A stretch of DNA of 64,000 nucleotides, taken from Heterodera schachtii. Taxonomy: Eukaryota > Nematoda > Chromadorea > Rhabditida > Heteroderidae. A model generated the notes under the pieces. The model did no database searches. It saw nothing but the letters and a program-made list of their open reading frames with translations, and was not told the DNA's origin. The stretch is taken from the NCBI GenBank assembly GCA_023374025.1, contig SIJG01000007.1:2546636-2610635 (forward strand). The letters run 5' to 3'. The position numbers and the translations under genes were made by a program. Shown here piece after piece: positions 11,501 through 21,419 of this stretch (its first letter is position 1; every line of letters begins with the position of its first letter).

Positions 11501-12566
11501 ATTTTTATTATTATAATAGTTTTTGACTAAATTTAACATGTTCTAAACATTTTGGAACAAAATTGAGAATTTTGAAAATTTGAGATTTTCGAGTTTTTGT
11601 TCGAATTCGGGTCCGGGATTCGAAATTGGTCAAAATGAGTGTCAGATTCGTGTTCAGCGACCCCGAAAACCCCATAATACTTGTTTGCAACAGTTTTTAA
11701 ATGAAAAAAAAATTTGGAAAAAATTTGACCAAAATATGGGACCCAAACTCCATTAGTACCCTAATAAGTCCCTCTAAATCAGGAATTATTCGGAGAAAAT
11801 GTGTTTTTCGTGCTTCTCTCATCAAGTATTATCCACAAAAAAATAGGTTAATTGTGAGACCTAAAAATTCTGGCTCTAATTATGAGTTGTTGTTTTTTTT
11901 TTCTTCATTTTTCACTAATTTTAAGTGCCTTATTCTTGCTGTCGCCAGACGCAGGACGCCCGGGCTTGGCACTTGCAGTCCATTGACCCGATGTGCAATC
12001 AGTACAAATACGGAAGTCGCGCATTCAACGACTCAGTGAATTGGACGGTAAAGTGTGTCGAACGCGGTCAGGAGAGATCATTAGCATTAATTATCCCCTT
12101 TCAGGGCTGCGGTAAACCCACCTTTGACCATTTGAATGGGCTTCTGCTTATGTTGTCGATTGTTCTCATTATTATGTTAGTGCTCGATGTAAGTCAATTC
12201 CGAACCTCGGACCCGAAGTCGAACAAAAAGTCAAAAATCTAAATTTTCGATTTTCACATTTTGGCTCAAAGTTTGTTTAAATACACGGAAACGAATTATA
12301 AGTCATTAGCGCTTCAATAAAAAATCATTTAAACTTTTTTGACTAAAAATGGAAAATCGGAAATTTCGAATTTTCGACTTTTTGTTCGAGTTCGAGTACG
12401 GAATTCGAATTGGTCAAAATTGGTGCCGGATTCATGCTCAGTGTCCCATAAAAGCCCTCAAAATCCATTCTTTAAGGCTCTTGGACTTTTGCTTGTGGTG
12501 AAATGCCTGTGTCTAATTTTGTCGTTTTACACTTCCATTAGCGATTCCATCCGAAGCCTGCAATGA
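8587..12566 (+). CDS. Tetraspanin, nine coding exons
   Basis: Four-pass membrane protein of the tetraspanin family, which organises partner proteins in membrane microdomains. Exons: 8587-8667, 9492-9701, 10080-10154, 10195-10266, 10318-10350, 10404-10491, 11926-12047, 12105-12188, 12477-12566. All junctions are GT..AG and phase 0 except intron 6 (phase 1). The spliced product is 284 aa. TM1 is about residues 17-40 (ending SGVVLFGFALWL), TM2 65-88 followed by KMERCLL, TM3 98-118, TM4 about 236-275. The large extracellular loop carries the diagnostic CCG (160-162), a PYSCC (188-192, in place of the usual PxSCC), C210 and GCG (228-230), giving the expected six or more cysteines. The exon 6/7 junction codon creates the V before PYSCC, which supports the phase-1 call. 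The start ATG is the first in frame; M13 is an alternative. TM3 contains H, C and K and is the least certain exon. I cannot assign an ortholog. Confidence 0.9.
8748..9464. mobile_element. TIR element carrying a G-rich minisatellite
   Basis: It lies inside tetraspanin intron 1. The ends form a 28-bp inverted repeat with one mismatch: TACAGTATATGCTC... on the left and the complement of TACCGTATATGCTC... on the right, both continuing into TTTTTATCCCCCAA. Between them are about ten units of 60-66 bp (GATTATTTTTCAACCTCC, AGAAAGGGGGGGG, ATAATTGGAGACTGG). No coding frame. It looks like a miniature DNA transposon whose interior has expanded as a minisatellite. I see no confident target duplication. 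Confidence 0.8.
9730..10045. repeat. Repeat-derived sequence in tetraspanin intron 2
   Basis: AT-rich sequence with repeated AAATGCCAAAATA / AAATAATGA motifs, related in style to the tract at 10850-11230. No open frame or clear ends. Confidence 0.45.
10556..10846. mobile_element. Second TACCGTA-ended element
   Basis: It lies in tetraspanin intron 6. It starts TACCGTATTTTTTC and ends CCCGTACGGTA, and its interior (GTCTCCAATTATCTACCC, GGTTGAAAAATAATC) is the reverse complement of the minisatellite unit in the element at 8748-9464. It is a shorter, inverted relative of that element. A G-run of about 14 lies near 10667. Confidence 0.7.
10850..11270. repeat. GGTGCTAAAAA-type tract with C-homopolymer
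   Basis: Iterated AGGTGCTAAAAA motifs, a T-rich middle, and a C-run at about 11231-11246. No gene. It sits between two mobile elements within tetraspanin intron 6. Confidence 0.55.
11274..11761. mobile_element. Foldback MITE with TAATAA target duplication
   Basis: A 488-bp near-palindrome: it starts GGGTACTAATGGAGTTTGGG and ends with the reverse complement. Pairing of the arms continues for roughly 200 bp per side, through CCGGGATTCGAAATTGG-type sequence, around an AT-rich centre. The direct repeats TAATAA at 11268-11273 and 11762-11767 flank it. Arm fragments of the same family occur at 12192-12466, 16640-16740, 17010-17290, 56745-56850 and 58400-58500. It lies inside tetraspanin intron 6. 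Confidence 0.88.
12192..12466. mobile_element. Foldback element filling tetraspanin intron 8
   Basis: Inverted arms with AATTCCGAACCTCGGACCCG on the left and the complementary GTTCGAGTACGGAATTCG type on the right, related to the 11274-11761 element. It occupies nearly the whole of the 288-bp intron 12189-12476: the donor GTAAGT runs directly into the left arm. Confidence 0.7.
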
Positions 12567-12879
12567 TGCAACTGTGATTGTGATATGCTCATAACAATGC
12601 CTTCATGCTTTATAAAATTAATTTTTTTTACGAATGACGCACGATTTTCTGGATATCAAAAAAAGTTTACCACAAAAAAAACTTTGTTTTCAATGATATT
12701 ATTATATATAGAAATCTTAATAGGGCAGCAATATTTTGTGGCATTTTTCTGAATTTCCATTTAAATTTAATTCATTATTTAATTATTCCTTGTGAATTTT
12801 GGTTGCTTTGGGGCATTTTTTACTTATTCATGGCATTTATAGCGCCCTTTTTTTACGGATAAACTGAAAAAAGCAAGAC
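12567..12879. other. Tetraspanin 3' flank, no feature recognised
   Basis: AT-rich sequence after the tetraspanin stop. It probably includes the 3' UTR, but I do not see a convincing polyadenylation signal that I could place. Confidence 0.4.
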
Positions 12880-13170
12880 ATTTCCTGTTTTTCATATTGC
12901 CTTTCTTAAATTCAAGACTAATCGTAAAAATAAGGACATTTACCTTTCTTAAATTAAGGACAAATGAAAAACGAGGACATTTCCTGTTTTTCAGATTGAC
13001 ATTCTAAAAATTCAGGACGATTCGTAAAAATAAGGACATTTACCTTTCTTAAATTAAGGACAAATGAAAAACGAGGACATTTCCTGTTTTTCAGATTGAC
13101 ATTCTCAAATTCAGGATAACATTTCCTGTTTTTCAGATTGACATTCTCAAATTCTGACAAATCTGTAAAA
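12880..13170. repeat. Minisatellite, ~100-bp unit
   Basis: Three to four imperfect units containing ACATTTCCTGTTTTTCAGAT, CCTTTCTTAAATTAAGGAC and CGTAAAAATAAGGACATTT. The unit is related, in reverse complement, to the 58-bp minisatellite at 21420-22475 (shared core ATTCAGGACGA/ATCATAAA with TTGCCTTTCT). Confidence 0.85.
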
Positions 13171-14518
13171 AGCAGTACACTTATTCATTTATAAGGCGTT
13201 GCGATTTTATATTTTTTATAATAAACCCATCCAAAAATATATTTACATAAAATTAAATTGACATCCCTATCAAGCGCCAGCTAAATTACTGTAAGGCCCT
13301 AACCCCTGAAGATCTAACTCATTTTTCGGTGTATATTAATTACCCTGACCTCGACAATTAGCACCCCAACAAATGGGGACCCGACCCGGCACCCGAGTCG
13401 GACTTGTTGTAGAAAAAATATACCCCTTAGAAGGGGACTTTGGCAGAAATTTTTTTTTCTAATCGAAACCATAATGTTAAATCAGAAAAAGATTATTTTA
13501 CATTAATTCAAACTAAATTTTATAAAAATGTTTGCAAAAATTTATCAAAACGAAAAACTGCCAAAATTGATTAATAGTGTAATTAAAACGTAAGGTAAAA
13601 GGTTGGAACCGCTGCTAATGTGATCACTAATTTAACTATTTCTTATTTTAATTAAACCTTTTATTGAAATGCCCCTCTACAAAGCGACCTAATTTTATTT
13701 ATGCTCAATTTGTGACTTTTTTTGAACAATATAAAAAATAAATTATGTTAATCGAAAATTTTACATTTTTAAAACAAAAGCAATTTTTTTTATGTTAAGA
13801 GTAAAAGCGCCATTTGTTTTAACCGAGTACCCGGCATTTGGGGATTTGTAAATTTGGCATCCGACTTTGGAGATTCCGAACTTTTAGGGATCCGGCATTT
13901 GGGAATTTTCATAAAAAATATCTTTTATATTTAAGTACTGTGCACAAAACTTGCGACAATGGAGTTAATTCCATTTCGTTGATGAAAAGGCATCTTAATT
14001 TTTTATACTACATGAAAATTTAACTCTGTTTTACAGACCAACCGTGAGGAAATAGCAGACTTTGAGTCTATACAAATGTCGTTTTGTCCCCAAATGTTTG
14101 GTACCCAAAAGGTCGGGGTCCCCAAATACGGATCCCCAAGTTACAATTCTCCAAATGTCTCACCACGGTTTGAAAGAGAAATCGCAAAATAAATACCTAA
14201 AAAATGTAGAAAATTTCGAAATATGTACAAAAAAATATATGTAAATATTTTTATTGCTTTTTTTGGATATAAATTCTTTTAAAAAGCGTGAAGAAAGCAA
14301 AAAATACCACAAAAAGAGGTGACTAAGCTTGGAAAAACCATTTTGTTTTCAAAATTTGGTTTTTGATATCCCTTTATAAAAATTGAATTAAGTGGTAGTC
14401 TCTAAAAAATTTTTTGAATTTTTTGTAAAAAACTAACAATATTTTCTAGTGATAATTTTCTTTATAATACTATTAATCACTTCCTGTTTATTGATGTTAA
14501 TTAAATTAATTATAGGCG
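13171..14518. other. Spacer with a probable foldback fragment
   Basis: No gene recognised. At 13815-14165 inverted segments appear: GCATTTGGGGATTTG and ATCCGACTTTGGAGATTCC on the left against CCCCAAATACGGATCCCCAA on the right. This suggests a decayed foldback element; related short pieces lie at 44985-45040 and 54955-55020. A GC-richer patch CCCGACCCGGCACCCGAG is near 13380. Confidence 0.5.
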
Positions 14519-16402
14519 ATGAATTCAGCTGTTTTTGTTGCTTATTTCACCATTATTATTTTATTTAATTTTTTATTTCCAATTTCAAATGCAACGCCAT
14601 CGGTGAGTTTTATTTAATAGGATAACTAATATGAATAATCAAATTTAATTAGGTGGATGACAAAATGCTAATTGCATTTATCAACGGCAATCAGCAAGTT
14701 CACTTCAGTGAATATTCAACGCTAAAATTCGAGGCACACCTTGGCATTGTGTATTTTATGAGAAAGAATTGGCAATGTGACCAAATTGGGGCGGAATGCC
14801 GAAGAGTTCGTAAATATTTGGACATTCAGATGAGAAAAAATTGGCAATGTGGCAAAATTGAAGCAGAATGCCGAAAATATCGTAAATATTTGGACATTTT
14901 GTTTGAATATTTGTTCAGAGAGTACGTTGGAATCCCTACAGTGAAGCCAAAATTTGTGTTTCAACGTGAAATTGAAATTAATGGGCCATTAATTTATGCG
15001 GTGAATTGTTTGGCCAAAATTTCGCAATATTATTTTAACAAACGCTTCTTCGCAGTGGCGTGTGGATTTAAATTAGTCATAAATAGAACTCATCATTTTG
15101 ACCTAAAATTGTTAAATGAGCATAGATTGAATTATCAAATAAAATTGGAAAATGAACAAAAATTGCCAATTAATGAAATGATTTTGCAATTGGCCATTGA
15201 CACAGCGAATGGATACCAAATAAATGAAAGTTTAGACGGAATAATTCGACTACATTTTGACATAAATTTGGAAGAAATGCTCAAAAAAGTGGAACAGCGG
15301 GCAAGAAGGAAACACAGTTTTTCATTAAAATACTTTTATGATTTTGACATACATACAATTATTGTTAAATCAATTTTCGATGACTATTATTTATGGGTGA
15401 GTTTTTGAATAAATAAATTATTATTTTAATTAAAATAATTGTGGGATCGAAATTCGATGATCAATCGAAGAAATGGGTTGAGAATTAATATTCACGATAA
15501 TTTAAATAAATCCTTGCATTAGACTGACGATGCATTATTTTCTGAATATGTCAAAGGATTAGCGACAAATTCAGAGAAATTTTTTAAAATGGCCAAAGAG
15601 TATTCGAATTATTTACATCAAATCAGAAATAAAGGATATATTGAATGCTATTATGATGAACGCATGATCTCTTTTGGGTTATACGAAAATGAGAAAATGA
15701 AAGAGTATTTGAAACAAAAATATGAAGCACATCTTGGCCTTTTGTATTTGATGCGACAGAATTGGCAATGTGACAAAATTGAGGAAAATTTTGATGAACT
15801 CAAACGGGGAGAGTGCCAAAAATACCAGAAATATTTACATATTTTATACGAATATTTCTTCCGAGTGTATGCTGAAGGTTTTTTTATTGCTTTCCATTTT
15901 ATGATTATTATTTTTGTATTATTAAAATAATTTAGCTAAAAAGCCAAATATGGCAAACCAATTGTCAGCGGTAAAGCCATTATTCAAAACTCGTGATGAA
16001 TGCATAAACAATTTGATTCATCTAAGAAACGTTATACGATTTTTGAATAATATTTCGAAATGTTTTTGGAAAAAAGGCCAAAACGAATTGAAGAACATTA
16101 ATTATTTCGAGATGGAATTGCCAAATGAGGAGGAAACGAATTATACAATTGAAGAGGAAGAAGAAAATGGGCAAATTTCAGAGAGACAAAATGAAAAACA
16201 ACTGACGGAAATTAGGAAAATTCGGACAGAATTTGATGAAAAAATGAAATTTTTTTGTGAAAATGGAAAAAAAACAACAGCAGAAGAACATGCCAAATTG
16301 GAGAAAGCATTGGCCAGAGAAGTATATGATTGGGAAAGAAAAGTGAAGAAATACAAATTTGAAGAAAAAACTGGCGGTTTCAATTCGTCACCATTTGAAT
16401 AA
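14519..16402 (+). CDS. Secreted two-unit family protein, copy A
   Basis: I do not recognise the family. Exons: 14519-14602, 14653-15396, 15523-15877, 15936-16402, intron phases 0, 0, 1; product 549 aa. Exon 1 encodes a 28-residue hydrophobic signal peptide ending NATPS. Exon 2 (residues 29-276) is unit 1: an N module with EAHLGIVYFM, NWQC and RKYLDI, then VKPKFVF, a conserved NCLAKISQYYF and LLNEHRLNY. Exons 3-4 are unit 2, with HLGLLYLM, NWQC, CQKYQKYL, then KCFW and a Glu/Lys-rich helix ending SSPFE. Peculiar to A: an in-frame 72-bp tandem duplication (14758-14829 / 14830-14901) doubles the NWQC-to-RKYLDI segment, so unit 1 has two imperfect copies of it, each with an altered second motif (ECRRVRKYL, ECRKYRKYL). 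All frames are open. Probably a secreted, disulfide-bonded helical protein; function unknown. Confidence 0.82.
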
Positions 16403-17640
16403 ACAAAATCCCATTCTGTTAGGCTAATCCAAAAAAAGAGATTTAAAAAAATGCGCGAATTTATGTGAAAAACATTTTGTTGACGACCTTTTTTTTTATC
16501 ATATTTATTGTCCCCACATTTTTTTCATAAATTTTTTAGTCTTAAAAAATTATACACGTATAGAAAAGATTCCGAAGGATCTTTGAGATCAATGATAATA
16601 ATAAAAAAAAAGGGGTAAAAAGGTCCTTTTTTTGGGTGACTGATCACAATCCGGTATCCATTTCGGCTATTTTGAACCCCGGACCCGGACTCGAACAATA
16701 GTCGAAAGTCCAAATGTTCGATTTTTAGCATTTTTGGTTCAAAAACGACGTAAACAATCTTATCTTATTATTATAAAGATGATTAGAATCTAACTTAAAT
16801 TTTATGACAAAATTGAAAAAAGAACGGAAATGTTTTTAGGAAATATTGCCAAATTGATTAAAATACAGTCATGGGATTTCGTAACCTCGGGCTGAAATTT
16901 GCAGTCGTACCAAAAATTAAGGGAACATGTTTCAAAATGTGACCGGAAAATCGGTCAGTGGAAAATGCGTCAATAATATAGAAATAATTCTATAAGAATA
17001 TCGTTCTGAATTGCAAATCCCGTGACCTGAACTCGAACAAAAAGTCGAAAAATCAAAATTTCCAAAATTAGTTTTTTCATAAAAATCGGTTTAAATACAC
17101 GGAAACAAACTGAAACCCAACAATCCTTCAAAAGAGATCATTTATGCTTTTTTTGAACCAAAAATGATAAATTCGAAAATATACTTTCGAGTTTTTGTTC
17201 GAATTCGGGTCCGGGGTTCGGAATTGGCAAAAATGCATACAAGATTCGTGGTCAATGCCCCCCAAAAGCCAAGGAACTTGTTTTTATGACAATAGAATTT
17301 TACTGACGCATTTTCTACTGACGCATTTTCAATGACGCATTTTCCGGGAGCCCCGGGAGGGTTAGGTTCGGAGCCGGGTGAACTAAATATTTTTTCATGT
17401 TTATTAAACATTTTCAATTTGGAATTAATTAATTTATGAAAATTATAAAAAGCAATTATTTTCGAGAAATAAAATTACTGGGGCATAATTTGAGAAAATA
17501 CGGTAATACACAATGGCAACGTGTCTTCATATTTTTGCATTGATATGCACTGATTTGAATTCTCGAATGACCTTTTATAAAAGCAATTAGCATATAGTTC
17601 TCAGTCTAATTAATTAAATTGATTTCCTTAATTAATTAAC
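16403..17640. other. 3' flank of copy A with foldback fragments
   Basis: The first 100 bp (CCAAAAAAAGAGATTT onward) recur after copy C (reverse, near 23500) and near 36265, so they are a co-duplicated 3' flank. Fragments of the 11274-11761 foldback family lie at 16640-16740 and, with both arms, at 17010-17290 (GAACTCGAACAAAAAGTCG against GTTCGAATTCGGGTCCGG). Otherwise AT-rich; no gene. Confidence 0.6.
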
Positions 17641-17690
17641 TCACCGATGGAATTGCATTTCAATAGTGAATTAAAGATGATGAAGTCATT
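17641..17690 (-). pseudogene. Orphan signal-exon fragment
   Basis: On the minus strand it reads AATGCAATTCCATCG followed by the donor GTGAGT, the 3' end of the family's signal exon. No other exon lies in the expected position. The plus-strand reading frame beginning at 17647 is simply its antisense. Confidence 0.65.
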
Positions 17691-17930
17691 AAAAAGTCAT
17701 AAAAAGTGCCAAAAGACACGAAAAATCCATAAAAATGCCAAAAAAACCACGAAAAAGTTAAAAAAGTCACGAAAATTTCATAAAAATGCCAAAAAGCCAC
17801 GAAAAAGTCATAAAATGCCAAAAAGTCATGAAAAAGCCATAAAAATGCCAAAAAAGCCACGTAAAAGTCAAAAAATGCCAAAAAGTCACTCACGAAAAAG
17901 TCATAAAAATATTGAAAAATATTTCAATAG
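17691..17930. repeat. ~30-bp minisatellite (AAAAATGCCAAAAAGCCACG)
   Basis: About eight imperfect units of AAAAGTCATAAAAATGCC / AAAAAGCCACGAAAA. An apparently open Lys-rich frame (17647-17964) results from the repeat and I do not regard it as a gene. Confidence 0.85.
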
Positions 17931-18503
17931 ATTTACCATAATCTATTTTTTGTTTTTTAAGTAATTAGCATATAATTTTAAATTATAAATTAATTTTTCT
18001 TATGAATTGCAATTTTATATAAATCAACCGCGATTAAATGCGAAAGAAAATGGGAAAAATTGAAGTCATTTTTTTAGAATGACAAAAATTAAAATGCGAA
18101 TCCAAACAAAATTATTTTCTTTTTGTATACTTTTTTGGAACCAAATTTTATTCTCTTTAATTCCAAAATTTAATTCTCTCCTAATTTAACAATTCAAAAA
18201 AAAAGGCTTTTGTGCACCAATTTTGTCATCACCTTTTTTTCCAAAACAATTTCAAATGATTGGTATTCAGTTTTTGGACTACATAAATTAAACACTATCG
18301 TAAAATATCTTCCAAGAAATATTGGCATCACCAATAGTGACAAATGTTTCGACACCTTCGGGCATTTAGCTGAGAATTGTTTATAAATGTGTGAAAGGAA
18401 AATCAAAGTAATGGAGACAGAAGAAGGAATATCAATGAAAAGTGAAAAGAAAATTGAAAATAATATGAAAAACCAATGAATTTCGTGGAGACGAAGGAAT
18501 TTT
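17931..18503. other. Flank between the minisatellite and copy B
   Basis: AT-rich. Positions 18360-18503 match the family 3' flank in reverse (ATGGAGACAG, GAAGGAATATC, TGAAAATTG segments shared with the flanks at 34920-35050 and 57960-58020). No gene. Confidence 0.5.
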
Positions 18504-21165
18504 TCATGAAAATGGCGACGATAGAAAAATGCCAAATTTATGATCATATTCCAATTGAACGTAATAAATTATTGTCACATCTTTCATTGCTTTGTCCAAT
18601 TTTGCCTTTTCTTCCTTGACATTTCTTTTCGTATTTTCATACATTTTTTGCATTTTTTGCTCAAATTCTTGCCGAAGATTATCTTCAATTTTGTTTGATG
18701 AATTTAAAATTTTCTTTCCCTTTTTTTCCACTTTTTTTGGTCCATTAATTTTTTCCATAACATTTTGTTTCAATTTACTGAACAAATTTGCCTCCTCTTT
18801 AATTTCATAATTCAATTCGACCTCATTTACCAAATACATTTGATTGTCTTTGCTAATCCAAAATGTGTTTTTATCATTTGGCCAAAAACATTTCGAAATT
18901 TCATTCAGTTTCTTGACGACGTCAATTAAATCAATTTGAAATATTGGCTTAATCGCTTGAAATTTTTTGGCTAATTCAGCGCTTTTACCTTAAAATATAT
19001 TATAATTAGGGCTGGCAATTTTATGTAAATACATATTTTTTCATGGATTCTTCATCCTCTAAATAGTAGAAAAACCCTTTCTTTTTTGTGTTTGCGAACA
19101 AAAGTTGGGATTTTTATTTACATATTTCGGAGTTTTTGTACATATTTTGGATTTTTTTAGCATTTTTTTCTAAATTTTTTGAAAATGAATGTATCCCTAA
19201 AAATCGTTTTTTTTTCAAAAATGATATAGCAAAAATTAATTTTTACATATACAAAAATGTGATTCTATGACTATTTAGGTCATTTTTTGGTATTTTGTTC
19301 CTATTTCACCCTTCGAAAAGAATTTTTTCTAGAAAAATAACCATTGAAAAATTTTTATTTACATATTTTATTTTTCTTACATATTTATGTACATATTCTG
19401 ACCACTTTTTGTACATATTTTTGCAACACTAATTATAATATTTAAATCTTTAATTTAAAATAAAACCTTCAACATAAAGACGGAAGAAATATTCGTACAA
19501 AATGTGCAAATATTTGCGATATTTTTGGCATTCTTTCCATTTATATTCTTTAATTTTTTTCTCAATTTTTGCACATTGCCAATTCTTTCGCATTAAATAT
19601 AATGTGCCAAGAGCAGCCTCAAATTGTTGTGTCTTATATTTATTAAATTTTTTGCGTCCAAAATTTGTCGCCATTCCTTTCACAAATTCAGAAAATTGAT
19701 AATCCACACTCTAAAATTGAATTTATTTAAAAAAGAAAATTCTCTTAAATAAGGGATTACCCAATTATCGGAATCATCGAATTTCGAATTGATAATTATA
19801 ACATGTTTAGCATCATTTATATTACTGACAAGCCATACTCCATTTTGTTTTGCCGTTTCTTCTGCCTTTTTGAACATTTCCTTCAAATTTTTGTCAAAAT
19901 TTTGTCGGATTATTCCGTCTAAACTTTCATTTGTTTGCCATTCATTCGCTGTGTCAATAGCCAATTGCAAAATCATTTCATTAATTGGCATTTTTTGTTC
20001 ATTTTCCAATTTAGATTCATAATTTAATGCTTCTTCATTCAATAATGTTGGTATAAAATCATTATAATCATTGAATTTAAGTCCATTTCCTTTCCGCCAA
20101 TAAAAATAAGAAAGGTTGGCCAGACAATTTAACATATAAATTAATGATCCATATATTTCAAATTGAGGAAATACTTTTCTTTTAACTATAAATCCTGGCT
20201 TCACTGCTGGAATTCCGACATATTCTCTGAACAAATATTCGTACAAAATGTCCAAATATTTGCGATATTTTTGGCATTCGGTCCATTCAAATTTTTCAAA
20301 TTTCTCCAAAATTTTGTCACAGCGCCAAATGGTTTTCATATAATACATAATGCCAAGATGTGCTTCATATTTTTGCATTGAATATTCACTCATTTTAGTT
20401 TCTTGGCGACCTTTCATAAATGCTATTAGCATATTGTCATCGACCTAAGTAATGAAAACGGATTAGTAAAATTAATTACTGTGATAAATGCGGTCACTCT
20501 CTCCTTGTGCCAAAATGGCAAGTAAAGTAGATTAAGAGAGTGATTCTCCTCCTAAGATAGGAGAGAGAAGAGAGCAAGGGAGAGGATGCCTGCGTAGCTC
20601 AGTTGGTTAGAGCACAGCACGGAAAGCTGGGGTCGTGGGTTCGAGTCCCACCGTGGGTTGATCTTTTGCTCTTCCGCATCAAAGAACCAAAAACATCACT
20701 TGGCGCTCCTGGCATGGAATCACATTCGGTGTGGAGTTTGTGTCAAGACGACAGCTCCCCCTCCCCACTCTGAGAGAAGTTGTCCAAAGACTGGAGCTTT
20801 CTCATTAAGAGACCGGGGACCGGTCTTCTCAAAGGCCGGGGATGTGGATAAATGCGGTCACTCTCTCCTTGTGCCAAGGTGGCAAGTGAAGGAGATTGAG
20901 AGTGATTCTCCTCCTAAGATAATAGAGAAGAGAGCAAGGGAGAGGATGCCTGCGTAGCTCAGTTGGTTAGAGCACAGCACGGAAAGCTGGGGTCGTGGGT
21001 TCGAGTCCCACCGTGGGTTGATCTTTTGCTCTTCCGCATCAAAGAGCCAAAAACATCACTTTACATAAATAATTGACTCACCAATGGAATTGCATTTAGA
21101 ATCGGAATTAACCAATGATGGGCAATAATAATGCCAAAAAATATAGCAGAAGCAGAATAAATCAT
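18504..21165 (-). CDS. Secreted two-unit family protein, copy B
   Basis: Exons in coding order: 21165-21082, 20444-19761, 19710-19467, 18988-18504; phases 0, 0, 1; 498 aa. Exon 1 is a 28-residue signal peptide. Unit 1 (exon 2) has EAHLGIMYYM, WRCDKI (R replaces Q of NWQC), CQKYRKYLDILYEYLFREYVGIP, NCLANLSYFY and LNYESKLENEQ. Unit 2 (exons 3-4) has LGTLYLMRKNWQC, CQKYRKYLHI, KCFW, VELNYEIKEE and a coiled-coil-like ENTKRNVKEEKAKLDKA segment, ending SSPFS. Exon 3 is about 37 codons shorter than in A, D, F and J; it lacks the MAKEYSNYL...FGLYE insert. Intron 1 is unusually long (637 bp) because two tRNA-like repeats sit in it; intron 3 (478 bp) carries an AT-rich insertion. All frames are open, so it may be expressed. 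Confidence 0.82.
19011..19440. mobile_element. AT-rich insertion in intron 3 of copy B
   Basis: The ends are loosely inverted: AATTAGGGCTGGCAATTTTATG on the left, with the complement of AATTAGTGTTGCAAAAATATG on the right. The corresponding intron in the other copies is under 100 bp. The interior has repeated TTTACATATTT and TTTTGTACATATTT motifs and a GACTATTTAGGTCATTTT segment also present at 45940 and 55680. Probably a miniature element; superfamily not assigned. Confidence 0.55.
20588..20659 (+). tRNA. tRNA-like sequence 1 (tRNA gene or SINE head)
   Basis: It contains a good box A (TAGCTCAGTTGGTTAGAGCA) and box B (GGTTCGAGTCCC), a D arm (GCTC/GAGC), a perfect T arm (GTGGG/CCCAC) and a 7-pair acceptor helix with several G-U pairs (GCCTGCG with CGTGGGT). 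The anticodon arm is imperfect: the best stem CAGC/GCTG leaves a loop ACGGAAA with C rather than U at position 33. That makes a tRNA pseudogene or tRNA-derived SINE more likely than a working tRNA. No isotype is assigned. Confidence 0.6.
20948..21019 (+). tRNA. tRNA-like sequence 2 (identical copy)
   Basis: Same 72-nt sequence as at 20588-20659, with the same intact D and T arms and the same faulty anticodon loop. Sequence identity together with duplicated flanks indicates a recent local duplication. Confidence 0.6.
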
Positions 21166-21419
21166 TGGGTTTTTCTTTGTTTAAATATTTAAATTATTTG
21201 CATTATAGGGAAATATTAAATGACGTTAAATTTGAAATAATGTCGGGGTCGGGGGTAGCCAAACCTATTTGGTCGGCGTTTCTAATTTTTTAATATTATA
21301 ATAAATAATTATTTTAATAAAAAAAATAAAATGTATTAGTGAAGGCAGAAAATATGAAAATTTTCATAAATGAATAATTTACCAGAGTTACATTACCTTT
21401 TATTGAAGCCAGGATCCAA

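Larger units (their letters stand above)
20484..21060. repeat. Direct duplication around two tRNA-like sequences
   Basis: A ~220-bp segment (ATAAATGCGGTCACTCTCTC through the tRNA-like sequence to AACCAAAAACATCACTT) occurs twice, at 20484-20705 and 20846-21060, period about 360 bp. The two copies differ by a few substitutions and short indels in the leader and are near-identical in the tRNA-like part. The 140 bp between them are unique here. Both lie inside intron 1 of copy B. Confidence 0.9.

Noticed and set aside
14722..14964. Antisense open frames opposite the secreted-family exons (also at 19502, 20163, 43466, 58935 and others)
   Set aside because: They mirror the AAA/GAA-rich coding strand and follow every copy of the family, including dead ones; no independent support.
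17647..17964. Lys-rich 105-codon open frame
   Set aside because: It starts in the antisense of a signal-exon remnant and continues through a ~30-bp minisatellite.
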